In this document: positions 9,614 through 20,200 of the stretch, piece after piece
Layout of the letters: each line of letters opens with the position of its first letter
Position numbering within the stretch: position 1 is the first letter of the stretch
DNA from: Arthrobacter sp. 31Y
Lineage (GTDB): Bacteria; Actinomycetota; Actinomycetes; Actinomycetales; Micrococcaceae
Direction: 5' to 3'
Assembly: GCF_000526335.1 (NCBI RefSeq)
Contig: NZ_JAFW01000001.1
Location: 992,001 to 1,056,000, forward strand
DNA length: 64,000 nt
Notes under the pieces: generated by a model
Database searches by the model: none
The model's input: only the letters and a program-made list of their open reading frames with translations
What the model was told of the DNA's origin: nothing
Program-made: the position numbers and the translations under genes

Positions 9614-9850
9614 TTTTTACTCCTTGCGTCGCGCTGGTTCTCAGACCGAAATCATGCATACGGAATGAGCCTTGCGGAACGGTTGATCGGGGTGTCTCTT
9701 GACCTGCCTGGATTTTGCCAGTACAGGCCTAAACGCCCGTGCCACAAGCATCAGCTTCCCTTGCAGAAAACTCTGCGCGGGGCAGTATGCAGCGGCACGA
9801 TTGTTTACGAGGTTGTGGATGGCGCACAAGTGTCGCCATACAAACTCAAT

Positions 9851-9880
9851 ATCCTAGCACGTTTACAGTCCGAAACCGAA
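9851..9880 (-). promoter_or_regulatory. Candidate promoter of the rplN-rplO operon
   Basis: The minus strand has TTCGGT, an 18-bp spacer and TAGGAT, the latter matching TANNNT. It lies just downstream of the rpsQ hairpin and would give a leader of about 230 nt before rplN. Apart from this promoter I see no reading frame in 9614-9896. The leader length is suggestive of regulation, but I found no recognisable element in it. Confidence 0.45.
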
Positions 9881-9896
9881 CCGACCAGGAACGCGG

Positions 9897-9929
9897 AAAG
9901 GCCCGCATTCTCAAGGAATGCGGGCCTTT
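9897..9929 (-). terminator. Terminator-like hairpin after rpsQ
   Basis: Perfect 14-bp stem (AAAGGCCCGCATTC and complement), five-base loop, 37 bp after the rpsQ stop. The flank on the minus strand is TTTCC, a short U-tract, so termination may be partial. It divides the S10 and spc parts of the cluster. Confidence 0.75.
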
Positions 9930-9965
9930 CCAGTGAATCAATGCCAGGCGTGCCCGGCATCGGAT

Positions 9966-10262
9966 TTACTTAGCCTTTTCGAGGATCTCCACCAGACGCC
10001 ACCGCTTGGTAGCGGAAAGCGGGCGGGTCTCAGAGATGAGAACGAGATCGCCGATGCCGGCGGTGTTCTCTTCGTCGTGAGCCTTGATCTTCGAGGTGCG
10101 GCGAATAACCTTGCCGTACAGAGCGTGCTTCACGCGGTCTTCAACCTGAACAACGATGGTCTTTTCCATCTTGTCAGAGACAACGTAGCCGCGACGCGTC
10201 TTACGGTAACCGCGCTGTTCGGCGCTGGCTGCTGCTTCCGTCACAGTTTCCTTCTCGCTCAC
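9966..10262 (-). CDS. rpsQ: 30S ribosomal protein S17
   Basis: Primary 16S rRNA-binding protein of the OB fold, 98 aa. The GTG start overlaps the rpmC stop (GTGA). The core begins at [20 protein letters not shown]; about 17 extra residues rich in Glu and Ala precede it. C-terminal [14 protein letters not shown] is intact. Last gene of the S10 unit. Confidence 0.97.
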   Translation of the reverse strand: MSEKETVTEAAASAEQRGYRKTRRGYVVSDKMEKTIVVQVEDRVKHALYGKVIRRTSKIKAHDEENTAGIGDLVLISETRPLSATKRWRLVEILEKAK

Positions 10263-10579
10263 TTGGCGTCCTCTCCAGCTTCAACCTCGGCCTTTTCAGC
10301 CTTGGTAGCCTTTTTGGACTTCTTTTCTTCCTTGGCTTCCACAACCGGTGCGGCAACCTCGGCACGAATGCCCAGCTCGCGCTCACGGAGAACGGTGTAG
10401 ATGCGTGCGATGTCCTTCTTTACCGCGCGCAGGCGACCGTGGTTCTCCAGCTGTCCGGTGGCGGACTGGAAACGCAGGTTGAACAGCTCTTCCTTGGACT
10501 TGCGGAGTTCTTCAACGAGACGCTCGTTGTCGAAACCGTCCAGCTGTGCGGGTGCGAGATCCTTCGACCCTACTGCCAT
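10259..10579 (-). CDS. rpmC: 50S ribosomal protein L29 with long charged tail
   Basis: Large-subunit protein at the exit tunnel, where SRP and trigger factor dock; 106 aa. The two-helix core ([20 protein letters not shown], then [18 protein letters not shown]) ends near residue 70. The remaining 35 or so residues are Lys, Glu and Ala only in bulk ([20 protein letters not shown]). L29 is usually 60-80 aa. The tail would project near the tunnel exit; its role is not known to me. Confidence 0.96.
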   Translation of the reverse strand: MAVGSKDLAPAQLDGFDNERLVEELRKSKEELFNLRFQSATGQLENHGRLRAVKKDIARIYTVLRERELGIRAEVAAPVVEAKEEKKSKKATKAEKAEVEAGEDAK

Positions 10580-10581
10580 TT

Positions 10582-10998
10582 CTATTCACCACCTTCGCGA
10601 CGCACAATGCGTGCCTTCAACGGGAGCTTGTGGATTGCCAGGCGCAGGGCCTCGCGAGCTACCTCTTCATTGACACCGGAGAGTTCGAAGAGAACCCGGC
10701 CCGGCTTGACGTTTGCGACCCACCATTCCGGAGAACCCTTACCGGAACCCATGCGGGTTTCGGCAGGCTTCTTCGTCAGCGGACGGTCCGGGTAGATGTT
10801 GATCCAGACCTTACCGCCACGCTTGATGTGGCGGGTCATCGCGATACGAGCAGACTCGATCTGACGGTTGGTTACGTATGCCGGGCTGAGAGCCTGGATA
10901 CCGTACTCACCGAAGCTGACCTTAGTGCCGCCCGTTGCAGCGCCGGAACGACCCGGGTGGTGCTGCTTACGGTGCTTGACTCGACGTGGGATAAGCAT
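10582..10998 (-). CDS. rplP: 50S ribosomal protein L16
   Basis: Large-subunit protein near the A site and peptidyl-transferase centre, 138 aa, normal length. Conserved [39 protein letters not shown] and [13 protein letters not shown] are all present. The start directly follows the rpsC stop. Confidence 0.98.
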   Translation of the reverse strand: MLIPRRVKHRKQHHPGRSGAATGGTKVSFGEYGIQALSPAYVTNRQIESARIAMTRHIKRGGKVWINIYPDRPLTKKPAETRMGSGKGSPEWWVANVKPGRVLFELSGVNEEVAREALRLAIHKLPLKARIVRREGGE

Positions 10999-11820
10999 TT
11001 AAGCCTGTCCTCCTTCTGCTGCCGGAGCAGCAGCTTCAGCGGCCGGTGCTTCAACGGCAGCGGGTGCTGCCTCAGCTGCCGGACGGTCGTTACGACGACG
11101 GCGGTCGCCACCCGGGCGGCCCGGACGGTCTCCTGCACGGCCACGGGACGGAGCAGCAGCTGCCTGCTGAGCCAGTTCCTTGGCAGTTACGTCACCCTTG
11201 TAGATCCAAACCTTTACGCCGATACGGCCGAAGGTGGTCTTGGCTTCGTAGAAGCCGTAGTCGATGTTCGCGCGGAGGGTGTGCAGGGGCACACGGCCTT
11301 CGCGGTAGAACTCCGAGCGGGACATTTCTGCGCCACCCAGACGACCGGAGCAAGCAACACGGATACCCTTGGCACCCGCACGCTGTGCGGACTGCATGGC
11401 CTTCTTCATCGCACGGCGGAAAGCCACGCGGGAAGTCAGCTGCTCAGCAATGCCCTGGGCAACAAGCTGTGCTTCCATCTCGGGGTTCTTGACCTCGAGG
11501 ATGTTCAGCTGAACCTGCTTGCCGGTGAGCTTTTCGAGCTCGCCGCGGATGCGGTCTGCTTCTGCGCCGCGGCGGCCGATAACGATACCCGGGCGTGCCG
11601 TGTGGATATCCACGCGGACACGGTCACGGGTGCGCTCGATTTCGACCTTGGCGATGCCGGCGCGCTCCATGCCGGTGGACATGAGCTGACGGATCTTGAT
11701 GTCCTCGCGGACGAAATCCTTGTAGCGCTGTCCGGGCTTGGTGCTGTCAGCGAACCAGTGCGAAACGTGGTCGGTGGTGATGCCGAGTCGGAACCCGTGC
11801 GGGTTAACTTTCTGTCCCAC
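10999..11820 (-). CDS. rpsC: 30S ribosomal protein S3 with Arg/Gly/Ala tail
   Basis: Small-subunit protein at the mRNA entry channel, 273 aa. The KH domain is visible with [19 protein letters not shown], and the C-terminal S3 domain with [15 protein letters not shown]. The last 55 or so residues are low complexity: [18 protein letters not shown], then Ala/Glu/Pro-rich. E. coli S3 is 233 aa, so this is an extension. It abuts rplV with no spacer. Confidence 0.98.
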   Translation of the reverse strand: MGQKVNPHGFRLGITTDHVSHWFADSTKPGQRYKDFVREDIKIRQLMSTGMERAGIAKVEIERTRDRVRVDIHTARPGIVIGRRGAEADRIRGELEKLTGKQVQLNILEVKNPEMEAQLVAQGIAEQLTSRVAFRRAMKKAMQSAQRAGAKGIRVACSGRLGGAEMSRSEFYREGRVPLHTLRANIDYGFYEAKTTFGRIGVKVWIYKGDVTAKELAQQAAAAPSRGRAGDRPGRPGGDRRRRNDRPAAEAAPAAVEAPAAEAAAPAAEGGQA

Positions 11821-12186
11821 TTAGCGAGCCTCCTCTTTCTCCGGGGTTGCGACAACCAACGTGATGTGACTGGTCCGCTTCCTAATACGGTAGGCGCGGC
11901 CCTGGGCACGCGGCTGGAACCGCTTCATGGTCGGGCCTTCATCAACAAATGCTTCGGTGATGAAGAGGTCGCTGTCGTCGAATGCAACGCCGTCACGGTC
12001 CGCGAGGACACGTGCGTTGGCCATTGCCGACTGAAGTACCTTGAATACCGGCTCCGAAGCTGCCTGGGGGGCAAACTTCAGAATTGCCAGAGCCTCATTC
12101 GCTTGCTTACCACGAACAAGGTTGACGACGCGCCGGGCCTTCATAGGCGTTACGCGGATGTGACGCGCAATAGCCTTGGCTTCCAT
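11821..12186 (-). CDS. rplV: 50S ribosomal protein L22
   Basis: Large-subunit protein whose beta-hairpin lines the exit tunnel, 121 aa. Conserved [20 protein letters not shown] and the tunnel hairpin segment [20 protein letters not shown] are present with no insertion or deletion apparent by eye. Confidence 0.98.
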   Translation of the reverse strand: MEAKAIARHIRVTPMKARRVVNLVRGKQANEALAILKFAPQAASEPVFKVLQSAMANARVLADRDGVAFDDSDLFITEAFVDEGPTMKRFQPRAQGRAYRIRKRTSHITLVVATPEKEEAR

Positions 12187-12224
12187 TGCTTTCCTTCTCT
12201 CGTCTAAGACGTAAAGTCAGGCGC

Positions 12225-12506
12225 CTAGCGGCGCTTGCCCTTACGGTCGTCCTTAACATGGCCGCGGAATGTCCGCGTGGGAGCGAATTCGCCGAGCTTG
12301 TGCCCGACCATCGACTCAGTGACAAACACCGGGATGTGCTTGCGTCCGTCGTGTACGGCGATCGTGTGCCCGAGCATGTCGGGGATGATCATCGAACGGC
12401 GGGACCAGGTCTTGATGACGTTCTTGGTGCCCTTATCGTTTTCCCGTGCGACCTTCACAAAGAGGTGCTGGTCAACGAAAGGACCTTTTTTCAGGCTGCG
12501 TGGCAT
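12225..12506 (-). CDS. rpsS: 30S ribosomal protein S19
   Basis: Small-subunit head protein, 93 aa, normal length. [19 protein letters not shown] and the signature HNGRKHIPV-type segment ([20 protein letters not shown]) are complete. 12 bp downstream of rplB. Confidence 0.98.
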   Translation of the reverse strand: MPRSLKKGPFVDQHLFVKVARENDKGTKNVIKTWSRRSMIIPDMLGHTIAVHDGRKHIPVFVTESMVGHKLGEFAPTRTFRGHVKDDRKGKRR

Positions 12507-12518
12507 GTGTCCAGGCTC

Positions 12519-13358
12519 CTATCGCTTGTTCTTGCCAGTACGGCGGCGACGAACAATAAGCTTGTCGCTCTCTTTGTTCGGACGGCGGGTACGGCCCTCG
12601 GGCTTGCCGTTCGGGTTAACCGGGTGACGTCCACCGGAAGTCTTACCTTCACCACCACCGTGCGGGTGGTCAACCGGGTTCATGGCTACACCACGGACAG
12701 TCGGGCGAACGCCCTTCCAGCGCATACGGCCGGCCTTGCCCCAGTTGATGTTCGACTGCTCGGCGTTGCCGACCTCGCCGACGGTTGCGCGGCAGCGCAC
12801 GTCAACGTTGCGGATTTCGCCGGAGGGCAGACGCAGCTGAGCGAAGCGGCCTTCCTTGGCAACGAGCTGTACCGAAGCACCTGCGGAACGTGCCATCTTG
12901 GCGCCGCCACCCGGACGCAGTTCAACTGCGTGGATTACGGTACCAACCGGGATGTTGCGCAGCGGCAGGTTGTTGCCCGGCTTGATGTCAGCGTCAGGAC
13001 CAGCCTCGACGAAGTCACCCTGGGACAGCTTGTTAGGAGCGATGATGTAACGCTTGGTGCCATCAACGTAGTGCAGGAGGGCGATGCGAGCCGTGCGGTT
13101 CGGATCGTACTCAATTTCGGCAACGCGGGCGTTGATGCCATCTTTGTCGTGACGACGGAAGTCGATCAGACGGTACTGGCGCTTGTGCCCACCACCCTTG
13201 TGACGGGTGGTGATCTTACCGGAGTTGTTACGGCCGCCTGTTTTGTGCAGCGGACGAAGCAACGACTTTTCCGGAGTCGATCGCGTGATTTCAGCGAAGT
13301 CGGCTACGCTCGAGCCACGACGGCCCGGGGTAGTCGGCTTGTATTTACGGATTCCCAT
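12519..13358 (-). CDS. rplB: 50S ribosomal protein L2
   Basis: Primary 23S rRNA-binding protein needed for peptidyl transfer, 279 aa. The conserved C-terminal block containing the essential His is there ([20 protein letters not shown]). N-terminus [17 protein letters not shown] is normal. Fits the S10 order between rplW and rpsS. Confidence 0.98.
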   Translation of the reverse strand: MGIRKYKPTTPGRRGSSVADFAEITRSTPEKSLLRPLHKTGGRNNSGKITTRHKGGGHKRQYRLIDFRRHDKDGINARVAEIEYDPNRTARIALLHYVDGTKRYIIAPNKLSQGDFVEAGPDADIKPGNNLPLRNIPVGTVIHAVELRPGGGAKMARSAGASVQLVAKEGRFAQLRLPSGEIRNVDVRCRATVGEVGNAEQSNINWGKAGRMRWKGVRPTVRGVAMNPVDHPHGGGEGKTSGGRHPVNPNGKPEGRTRRPNKESDKLIVRRRRTGKNKR

Positions 13359-13387
13359 AATTTATTTCCTCGTTAAAGTGGTCTCCG

Positions 13388-13693
13388 CTACGCGAGCGGA
13401 CCGCCGAAGATGTCGATTGTGCCTTCTTTGAGGGTGACAATTGCACGCTTGGTGCTCTTGCGCGTTCCCCAGCCGAATTTGGTGCGCTTGCGCTTACCGG
13501 CACGGTTGATGGTGTTGATCGAGTCAACCTTGACCGAGAAGATCTTCTCAACGGCCAATTTGATCTCGGTCTTGTTCGAGCGAGGGTCCACCAGGAAGGT
13601 GTACTTGCCTTCGTCGATCAGACCGTAGCTCTTTTCCGATACGACGGGTGCAAGCACGACGTCGCGCGGGTCCTTGATGGTGGTTACGCTCAC
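13388..13693 (-). CDS. rplW: 50S ribosomal protein L23
   Basis: Exit-tunnel rim protein that docks trigger factor and SRP, 101 aa. Signatures [20 protein letters not shown] and [19 protein letters not shown]. The GTG start overlaps the rplD stop by 4 bp. Confidence 0.98.
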   Translation of the reverse strand: MSVTTIKDPRDVVLAPVVSEKSYGLIDEGKYTFLVDPRSNKTEIKLAVEKIFSVKVDSINTINRAGKRKRTKFGWGTRKSTKRAIVTLKEGTIDIFGGPLA

Positions 13694-14307
13694 TTGGAGG
13701 CCTCCTCGTTCTTGGCCTTGTCAGCGATGAACGCCTCGAAAGCAGCCTTGGTGAAGACCACGTCGTCGGAGATGAGTACGTCGTAGGTGTTCAACTGGTC
13801 TGCGTACAGAACGTGAAAACCTTCGAGGTTGCGCACGGAGAGTGCAGCAACATCATTGGCGCGCTCGATTACGACGAGCAGGTTCTTGCGCTCGGAGACT
13901 GCGCGCAGCGACGCCAGTGCTTCCTTGGCGGACGGCTTGGTGCCGGCTACCAGTTCAGCGATGACGTGGATGCGGCCGTTACGGGCGCGGTCAGACAGGG
14001 CGCCACGGAGTGCAGCAGCCTTCATCTTCTTGGGGGTGCGCTGGCTGTAGTCACGAGGGGTCGGACCGTGGACAACGCCACCGCCGGTCATGTGAGGAGC
14101 ACGGATTGAACCCTGACGGGCGCGGCCGGTGCCCTTCTGCTTGAACGGCTTGCGACCTGCACCGGAAACCTCGGCGCGGGTCTTCGTCTTGTGGGTACCC
14201 TGGCGTGCAGCAGCGAGCTGTGCGACGACGACCTGGTGCAGCAGCGGCACGTTGGTCTGGACGTCGAAGATCTCTGCGGGCAGGTCTACCTTGACAGTGC
14301 TAGTCAT
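13690..14307 (-). CDS. rplD: 50S ribosomal protein L4
   Basis: Exit-tunnel protein, 205 aa. The tunnel loop segment [20 protein letters not shown] is conserved. In enteric bacteria L4 autoregulates the S10 operon; whether it does so here cannot be judged from sequence, although the S10 unit does seem to have a long leader. Four bp after rplC. Confidence 0.98.
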   Translation of the reverse strand: MTSTVKVDLPAEIFDVQTNVPLLHQVVVAQLAAARQGTHKTKTRAEVSGAGRKPFKQKGTGRARQGSIRAPHMTGGGVVHGPTPRDYSQRTPKKMKAAALRGALSDRARNGRIHVIAELVAGTKPSAKEALASLRAVSERKNLLVVIERANDVAALSVRNLEGFHVLYADQLNTYDVLISDDVVFTKAAFEAFIADKAKNEEASK

Positions 14308-14311
14308 TTAA

Positions 14312-14962
14312 CTAGGCTCCCTTCACGGCGGTGCGTACGAGTACGACCTGGCCGCGGGCACCGGGGACGGCACCCTTGATAAGGAGCAGCGACTTCTCAG
14401 CGTCAATGGCGTGAACCGTGAGGTTCAGCGTGGTGTGACGCTCGGCGCCCATGCGGCCGGCCATTTTCAGGCCCTTGAAGACGCGGCTCGGGGTGGATGC
14501 GCCACCGATGGAGCCAGGCTTACGGTGGTTCTTGTGGGCACCGTGGGAAGCGCCAACGCCGTGGAAGCCGTGACGCTTCATAACACCGGCAAAGCCCTTA
14601 CCCTTGGAGGTGCCGACGACGTCGATCTTCTGGCCGGCTTCGAAGATCTCAACAGAGAGCTCCTGGCCCAGCTCGTAGGATGCGGCGTCTGCGGTACGCA
14701 GTTCGACGACGTGGCGGCGAGGAGTTACGCCAGCCTTTTCAAAGTGACCAGCCAGCGGCTTGGTGACCTTGCGGGGGTCGATCTGGCCGTAGCCGATCTG
14801 TACGGCGACGTAGCCATCCACCTCTGCGTTACGCAGCTGGGTGATGACGTTGGAGTCAGCCTGGACAACAGTTACCGGGATGAGCTTGTTGTTCTCGTCC
14901 CAGACCTGGGTCATGCCGAGCTTCGTGCCCAGCAGGCCCTTTACGTTACGGGTTGCGGTCAT
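14312..14962 (-). CDS. rplC: 50S ribosomal protein L3
   Basis: Early-assembly large-subunit protein, 216 aa. The start [19 protein letters not shown] and the loop [20 protein letters not shown] reaching toward the peptidyl-transferase centre are intact. ATG at 14962, 17 bp after rpsJ. Confidence 0.98.
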   Translation of the reverse strand: MTATRNVKGLLGTKLGMTQVWDENNKLIPVTVVQADSNVITQLRNAEVDGYVAVQIGYGQIDPRKVTKPLAGHFEKAGVTPRRHVVELRTADAASYELGQELSVEIFEAGQKIDVVGTSKGKGFAGVMKRHGFHGVGASHGAHKNHRKPGSIGGASTPSRVFKGLKMAGRMGAERHTTLNLTVHAIDAEKSLLLIKGAVPGARGQVVLVRTAVKGA

Positions 14963-14979
14963 AGTCTCTCAGCACCTCC

Positions 14980-15288
14980 CTAGAGCTTGATTTCGATGTT
15001 CACGTCAGCGGGCAGGTCGAGGCGCATAAGCGAGTCAACTGCCTTCGGCGTGGGGTCGATGATGTCGATCAGACGCTTGTGAGTACGCATTTCGAAGTGC
15101 TCACGGCTGTCCTTGTACTTGTGAGGAGAGCGAATAACGCAGTAAACGTTCTTCTCCGTCGGCAGGGGCACCGGGCCGACTACCGTTGCGCCTGCGCGCG
15201 TGACCGTCTCAACGATCTTCCGCGCTGAAACATCAATGACCTCGTGGTCATATGACTTCAGCCGGATGCGGATTTTTTGTCCCGCCAT
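14980..15288 (-). CDS. rpsJ: 30S ribosomal protein S10 (NusE)
   Basis: Small-subunit head protein that also acts as NusE in antitermination with NusB; 102 aa. [19 protein letters not shown] and the signature [20 protein letters not shown] are present. It is the first gene of the S10 unit, with a 382-bp gap upstream. Confidence 0.98.
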
Positions 15289-15670
15289 GTCGCCTGACTC
15301 TCTTTCAGCTAGTGCTGCTCTAGTTAGGGCTGCTCTGTTTACTTACCTGTTGATGTGGCCGCCGAAGCGTTTGAGGATCTACCACCACACGCCGCACAAG
15401 CTGAATCCGGAAGAATCCGGGTTCCTCACCTTGTCGGCGCACCGACCCCCGCGGTCGGGCGTGTCGCGATTTCCACGCAAACTCGACCGCAATCATGGGG
15501 TTCAGGGTTATGTTTGGGCTTCGGCTTGGACCCTGACATCCGGCATTATCCGGATCGGGACACGAAGAAGCGCTTGAACAACTCATCCAGTATGGCGGAA
15601 ATATGGTGTAAAGGCCAATCGGCCTCGAGGAGCCATTGCCCGCCCCTCATCCGGTGAGGATGATGGGGGC
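15289..15670. other. Divergent intergenic region, rpsJ / beta-glucosidase
   Basis: 382 bp with no credible gene. It must hold the S10-operon promoter (minus) and the beta-glucosidase promoter (plus). One candidate for the former is given separately. No hairpin resembling the enterobacterial L4-responsive S10 leader was recognised. Confidence 0.6.
15589..15618 (-). promoter_or_regulatory. Candidate promoter of the S10 operon
   Basis: Minus strand: TTGGCC, 18-bp spacer, CATACT (one mismatch to TATACT). It would give a leader of about 290 nt before rpsJ. The assignment is by eye, so other start sites closer to rpsJ are possible. Confidence 0.35.
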
Positions 15671-17104
15671 ATGAACGCCCAGGATGCAGGCTCCGTAGAA
15701 GATCTCGCCGCCCGCCTGCGCCCAGGGTTCACGTTGGGTGTTGCGGCTGCCGCCTTCCAGATTGAGGGCTCGTTGACCGCTGACGGACGGGGGCCGTCGG
15801 GATGGGACGCGTTCTCCGAAAAGCCTGGAGCAATAGTCGACGGCGGCTCCCCCGCCGTGGCGTGCGATCACTACAACCGATCTGATGAAGACATCGCCCT
15901 GATGCAGGAGCTGGGCGTCGATTCCTATCGCTTTTCGCTTTCGTGGCCGCGCATCCAACCTGGGGGCAAAGGCGCAGTCAACCAGCGCGGTCTTGATTTT
16001 TATGATCGCCTGATCGACAAGCTCCTGGCCGCAGGGATTTCCCCCATGGCCACGCTGTACCACTGGGATACCCCGCTGGAGTTGGAGCATGCCGGGGGGT
16101 GGATGAACCGGGACACTGCCGAACGCTTCGCAGTCTACTGCGAAGCCGCCGCCGAGCGCTTCGGTGACCGGGTGGATCACTGGGTCACCATGAACGAGCC
16201 CGTGTCAGTTACCGTGCAGGGATACGCGTTGGGAGTGCACGCCCCCGGCCGGCAACTGCTCTTCGACTCACTGCCAGCGGCACATCATCAACTGCTGGGA
16301 CACGGAATGGCCGTCCAGGTCCTTCGGAACGCCGGCGTTAAGGGGCAAATCGGGATTTCCAACATGCACTGCCCCGTCGAGCCCGCCAGCAACAGTCTTG
16401 GCGACCGTTTGATGACGCAGGCGTTGGACCTGATCCTCAACCGCATCTATGCAGATGCGATACTGCTCGGCCAGTACCCCAAGCCACCCCTGCCCATGAA
16501 GCCGTGGTTCCGCTCGCTGGGCACCATTCACGACGGCGATCTGGAACTCATCAGCCAACCGTTGGACTTTTATGGGCTCAATTACTACTACCCAGCGAAG
16601 GTGGCAGCCGGCCCCGGTCCGGCGGAGATCCCCACTGGAAGGTCCCCTGAGATGACCAAGGTTCCCTTCCACCTGGCCGCTTACCAGGAGTATGAGACCA
16701 CTGGGTTCGGCTGGCCCGTGGCACCGGATTACTTGGCGTTGCTGCTGCGCGACATGAAGGACCGGTATGGCAAGGCACTTCCTCCCGTCTACATCACGGA
16801 AGGCGGCGCCAGCTTCCCCGAACCTGCCCATGTCGACGGATCTCTCCAGGACACCAACCGCATCACCTATCTGGCTGAACACCTTGGCCACGCCCTGACA
16901 GCAACCGGACCCGGGGGCATCGCCGAGGGCGTGGACCTTCGCGGGTATTACGTCTGGACCTTGTTGGACAACTTTGAGTGGGCGGCGGGCTACTCCCAAC
17001 GATTCGGGCTGATCCACGTGGACTTCGAGACCCTGGAACGGACGCCCAAGGAATCGTTCTACTGGTATCGGTCTCTAGTCCGGGCACGCCACCATCATCT
17101 GTAG
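15671..17104 (+). CDS. GH1 beta-glucosidase
   Basis: Retaining glycosidase of family 1 that releases glucose from beta-glucosides such as cellobiose; 477 aa, no signal peptide, so cytoplasmic. The acid/base is Glu176 in TMNEP. The nucleophile is Glu377 in YITEGGA, where the usual ITENG has Gly in place of Asn. The N-terminal substrate segment FQIEG and the HWDTP motif are normal. ATG follows GGGGG. It is a lone gene converging on a minus-strand membrane-protein pair and is an accessory insertion between ribosomal operons. Beta-galactosidase or 6-phospho activity cannot be excluded. Confidence 0.95.
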   Translation: MNAQDAGSVEDLAARLRPGFTLGVAAAAFQIEGSLTADGRGPSGWDAFSEKPGAIVDGGSPAVACDHYNRSDEDIALMQELGVDSYRFSLSWPRIQPGGKGAVNQRGLDFYDRLIDKLLAAGISPMATLYHWDTPLELEHAGGWMNRDTAERFAVYCEAAAERFGDRVDHWVTMNEPVSVTVQGYALGVHAPGRQLLFDSLPAAHHQLLGHGMAVQVLRNAGVKGQIGISNMHCPVEPASNSLGDRLMTQALDLILNRIYADAILLGQYPKPPLPMKPWFRSLGTIHDGDLELISQPLDFYGLNYYYPAKVAAGPGPAEIPTGRSPEMTKVPFHLAAYQEYETTGFGWPVAPDYLALLLRDMKDRYGKALPPVYITEGGASFPEPAHVDGSLQDTNRITYLAEHLGHALTATGPGGIAEGVDLRGYYVWTLLDNFEWAAGYSQRFGLIHVDFETLERTPKESFYWYRSLVRARHHHL

Positions 17105-17142
17105 CCCGCATGAGTTAAATCGAGCGGGCTTGGCGTGGAGCC

Positions 17143-17268
17143 CTACTTGCTTTTGTTGGCGCGACGAATCCGCTTGGCGCGTTCGATCTCGCCCTTGAAG
17201 TTCTTTCGACCCCACAGCACGCCGCCGCCGACAACGGCAATGACTGCCAGGAAAATCAGGAATTCCAT
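17143..17268 (-). CDS. 41-aa membrane micro-protein
   Basis: Unrecognised. I place the start at the ATG at 17268 behind GAGGAG (gaagaggagcgcacc), giving MEFLIFLAVIAVVGGGVLWG followed by a basic cytoplasmic tail (GRKNFKGEIERAKRIRRANK). A longer frame to 17349 would overlap the preceding gene and lacks a good ribosome site. One helix with Lys/Arg at the C-terminal end predicts N-out/C-in topology. It lies 28 bp after the 1,396-aa membrane protein and is probably co-transcribed with it. Confidence 0.7.
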   Translation of the reverse strand: MEFLIFLAVIAVVGGGVLWGRKNFKGEIERAKRIRRANKSK

Positions 17269-17296
17269 GGTGCGCTCCTCTTCGTAGACTGCAACA

Positions 17297-20200
17297 TTAT
17301 CGGATTCCGTCGCGGGTCCGCACAGGAGGTACATCACTCGGATCTCCACCCTGGCCGGGCCCGCCGGTGTTGCTTGGCGGCTTCCGGTTCAAACGCCACA
17401 CCGCCAGCACAATCAGCCCCAGGGCAACGAGGGCAAGCATGGCAAAGGCGTATGAACGCAGGGCCCACATAATGCTCAGCGCCACGGCGATGGCACCCCA
17501 CCAGACCAATACCCGTTCGGCAAGGAGCAGGCCCGCGACCAGAAGCAGAACATGGGCCACGAGGACGTAGAGCTGCTGCGAAGACGTTCCGCTGAAGATG
17601 GTCCCCAGGGACATGAGGGACAGCAATCCGCCTGCAAGACACAGGCGAAGGAGGCCTTGCGCCCGCTGCCCGTCTCCATAGCGCAGCCCTGCTATAACGG
17701 CCCCGGCCGCCACGTACCACTGAGCAGTCCAGAACAAATCCGGACTGGCCCCGTCCACGAACAGCACCGCCCGTTGAAGAGCTGCAACTGAGACAATACC
17801 AGCAAGCTCAGCTGCCAGCCATTTGCCGCGCGGTACCTCAACCACCACCAGCACCCCGGTAGCCAGCACCAGGACAAATCCCAGCATGGATGTTTGGTCG
17901 CGCCCCAACCCCACGGCTGCAGCTGTTGCAACGGCCAAGGCCGCAGTGGCGGCCAGGGAGTTCCTTCTCCAGTCGCTCTCCTTAATGGCCGGTCCGCCAA
18001 ACATCTTCAGGGAATAGAGCAGCACCGCGGTCCCGACTCCCCCGATGAGCCAGGTGGCGTAGTTGCTCCATACGCCGGCGGGCAGCCCCTCCAGCAAACC
18101 GTCGACGGCGGGAACCGCCCCTACCAGTACTGCCGGAGCAGCTGCCGCGTAGAGGGCTGGAAGCCGCTCAAAGTGCGAGGCGGCGAACAAGACACCAGCC
18201 AGGACCACCACGGAAAGTCCGGTCAGGGAGTGTGAAGTACCCAAGGTCAACCCGCCGCCCACAAGGGTGAACGCCATGGCTGAGATGAACCAGAACCACC
18301 GCTCCGTGGCGTCGGCAACCGAACCCTCGGCCACCGGCTCCGGCCGGAACGCTGCCCGGGCAGCAATCATGGCGACTGCCAGGGCGAGCAGGACAACAGG
18401 GACTTGGGACCTGTCCAGCAGCGGTTGATACAGCCATGTTGAAACAGGGAAAACGAGTGCCGGCCCGGCGGCGATAACGCCCGCGCCTATCGCAGCGGTA
18501 CCGAAGTACCGGGATGCGCGTGCCCCCAGGATGCGCCAGGCAACAGCTGCGGAAACCGTGACCAGAACGAACTCAAGCAACACCACCCAGCGGCCTCCGC
18601 CGTCGTAATCCCGGGCGATCAAGTAGGCGAAGGGCAGCAAGAGCTGGGCACCCAAAGTTGCGTGGACCGTGGCCTGCTGGAAGGCGATGTCAACGCCCCG
18701 CCTGCGCAGGACCAACGTCAGCACGTGCTGCAACGCGAGCACCAGCGCCACGCTGATGGATACCGCTGCCGGGGAGTCCGTTACATCGCCCACGATCACC
18801 GCTACGAAAGCTCCGGTCAACACCCTGACGGCCAGCAGGTAGCAACCGCGGATCAATCGGTGGCGGGCAGCACCCACCATGAAGCCGCTGTAGGCAGCAA
18901 AGATGCCAAGCAAAATTTCGACGTCCCGGATATTTCCCACGCGAAGTGCCATTAGGAGGACAAAAGCGGCCGGAGCAAAGATCCAGCCAGCGGAGTGGCG
19001 TCGCAGAATCGCACTGGCCAAGACAGCGGCAAGGGCAGTTGTTACAGCCGCAACTCCAGGCTGCCAGCTGTCCAGAACGCTCCACCCGGACAACGCAGTT
19101 GCGACAGTCAGGGATGTGCTGGCAGCGGCCATGACAGTGAGTACAGCGCCGGCATCCACTACGGAAGCCCGGGGGTAACGGCGTCGGCTGCCAGCAAGGA
19201 GGGGAAGGACCACTTGTAACGCAGCAGCCACGACCACCACAAGTCCAATAGCGGGAACTTCACCTGCGAGGCGAATGCTCCAGTCACCCCGCGTCGCGTC
19301 GCCGTAGGCGGATGCCACCAACACCGTGCCGGCCGCCCGGGCCATCCACCAGTAGCACTGCCTGTGGAAAGACGGGGAGATTCTCAGGGCCGTGACCACC
19401 AGGTAGGCAAGCAATGCCAGAAGGACACCATTTCCCAACGACCAGGACACGAAAGCTGCCGCCACGCCGCCCGAGATGACCGCAGTGACGGGCGCGATGA
19501 CTTCGGCCACCGTTGGGCGCCACACATTCCCGGCACCTGTTCCCGGGCGAGCGGGTGGAAACATCAGAAGGCCAGCGGCCAGGCTTGCCGTCAAGACAAG
19601 GAGTACTGCTGCGGCAACAATCGCACGCCCGGCGGTCTCGTCAAATATCGGCAGGACAAGGAGGCCTGCCACGGCGGCGGCACCGAAGCCAGCCACTGTA
19701 GCCTGCGGGGCCAAGAGCCTGACTCCCCCACGCGCCAACCCGGCGCTAGCCAGTTGCTGCGCAGCCGCTGCGGCCACGAGCCCTGTCAAAGCATAGGAGG
19801 TCCTGTCCGGATTCCCTGTCAACGCACCAGCCACTCCCATAGGCACAGCCAGGGTGAGGGCAATCCGGCCAGCCAGGATCAAATACTGGCGGGAAGCCGT
19901 TGGCGTGAGCAACGCCCGCACGAACCAGTAGAGCGCCGCTGTTGCCAGGAGAATCGAGACGGGCCATGCACCCAATAGTCCACCCAGTGCACCAGCCACT
20001 CCCAGCACAGCGGCAGGCGCAAACTCCGTTCCGCGGCCCAGTTTCCATCCAATCACCATGGCAGTCAGCATGGTCAAGGCGAGGGGAACATAGTTGGGCA
20101 GATCGAACGGCCTGAACTCAAGCACCACGGTGAGGATAGCCGAGGTGATCAGTTGCAACCCCAGACAAGACACGGCGTCATTCCACCAGAAACGAGGAAG

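Noticed and set aside
10546..12207. A 553-codon plus-strand frame opposite rpmC-rplV
   Set aside because: Antisense shadow of ribosomal genes; the real products on the minus strand are complete and in canonical order.
17103..17130. AGCCCGC/GCGGGCT repeat after the beta-glucosidase as a terminator
   Set aside because: Seven-bp stem with a 14-base loop and no T-run; too weak to list as a feature.
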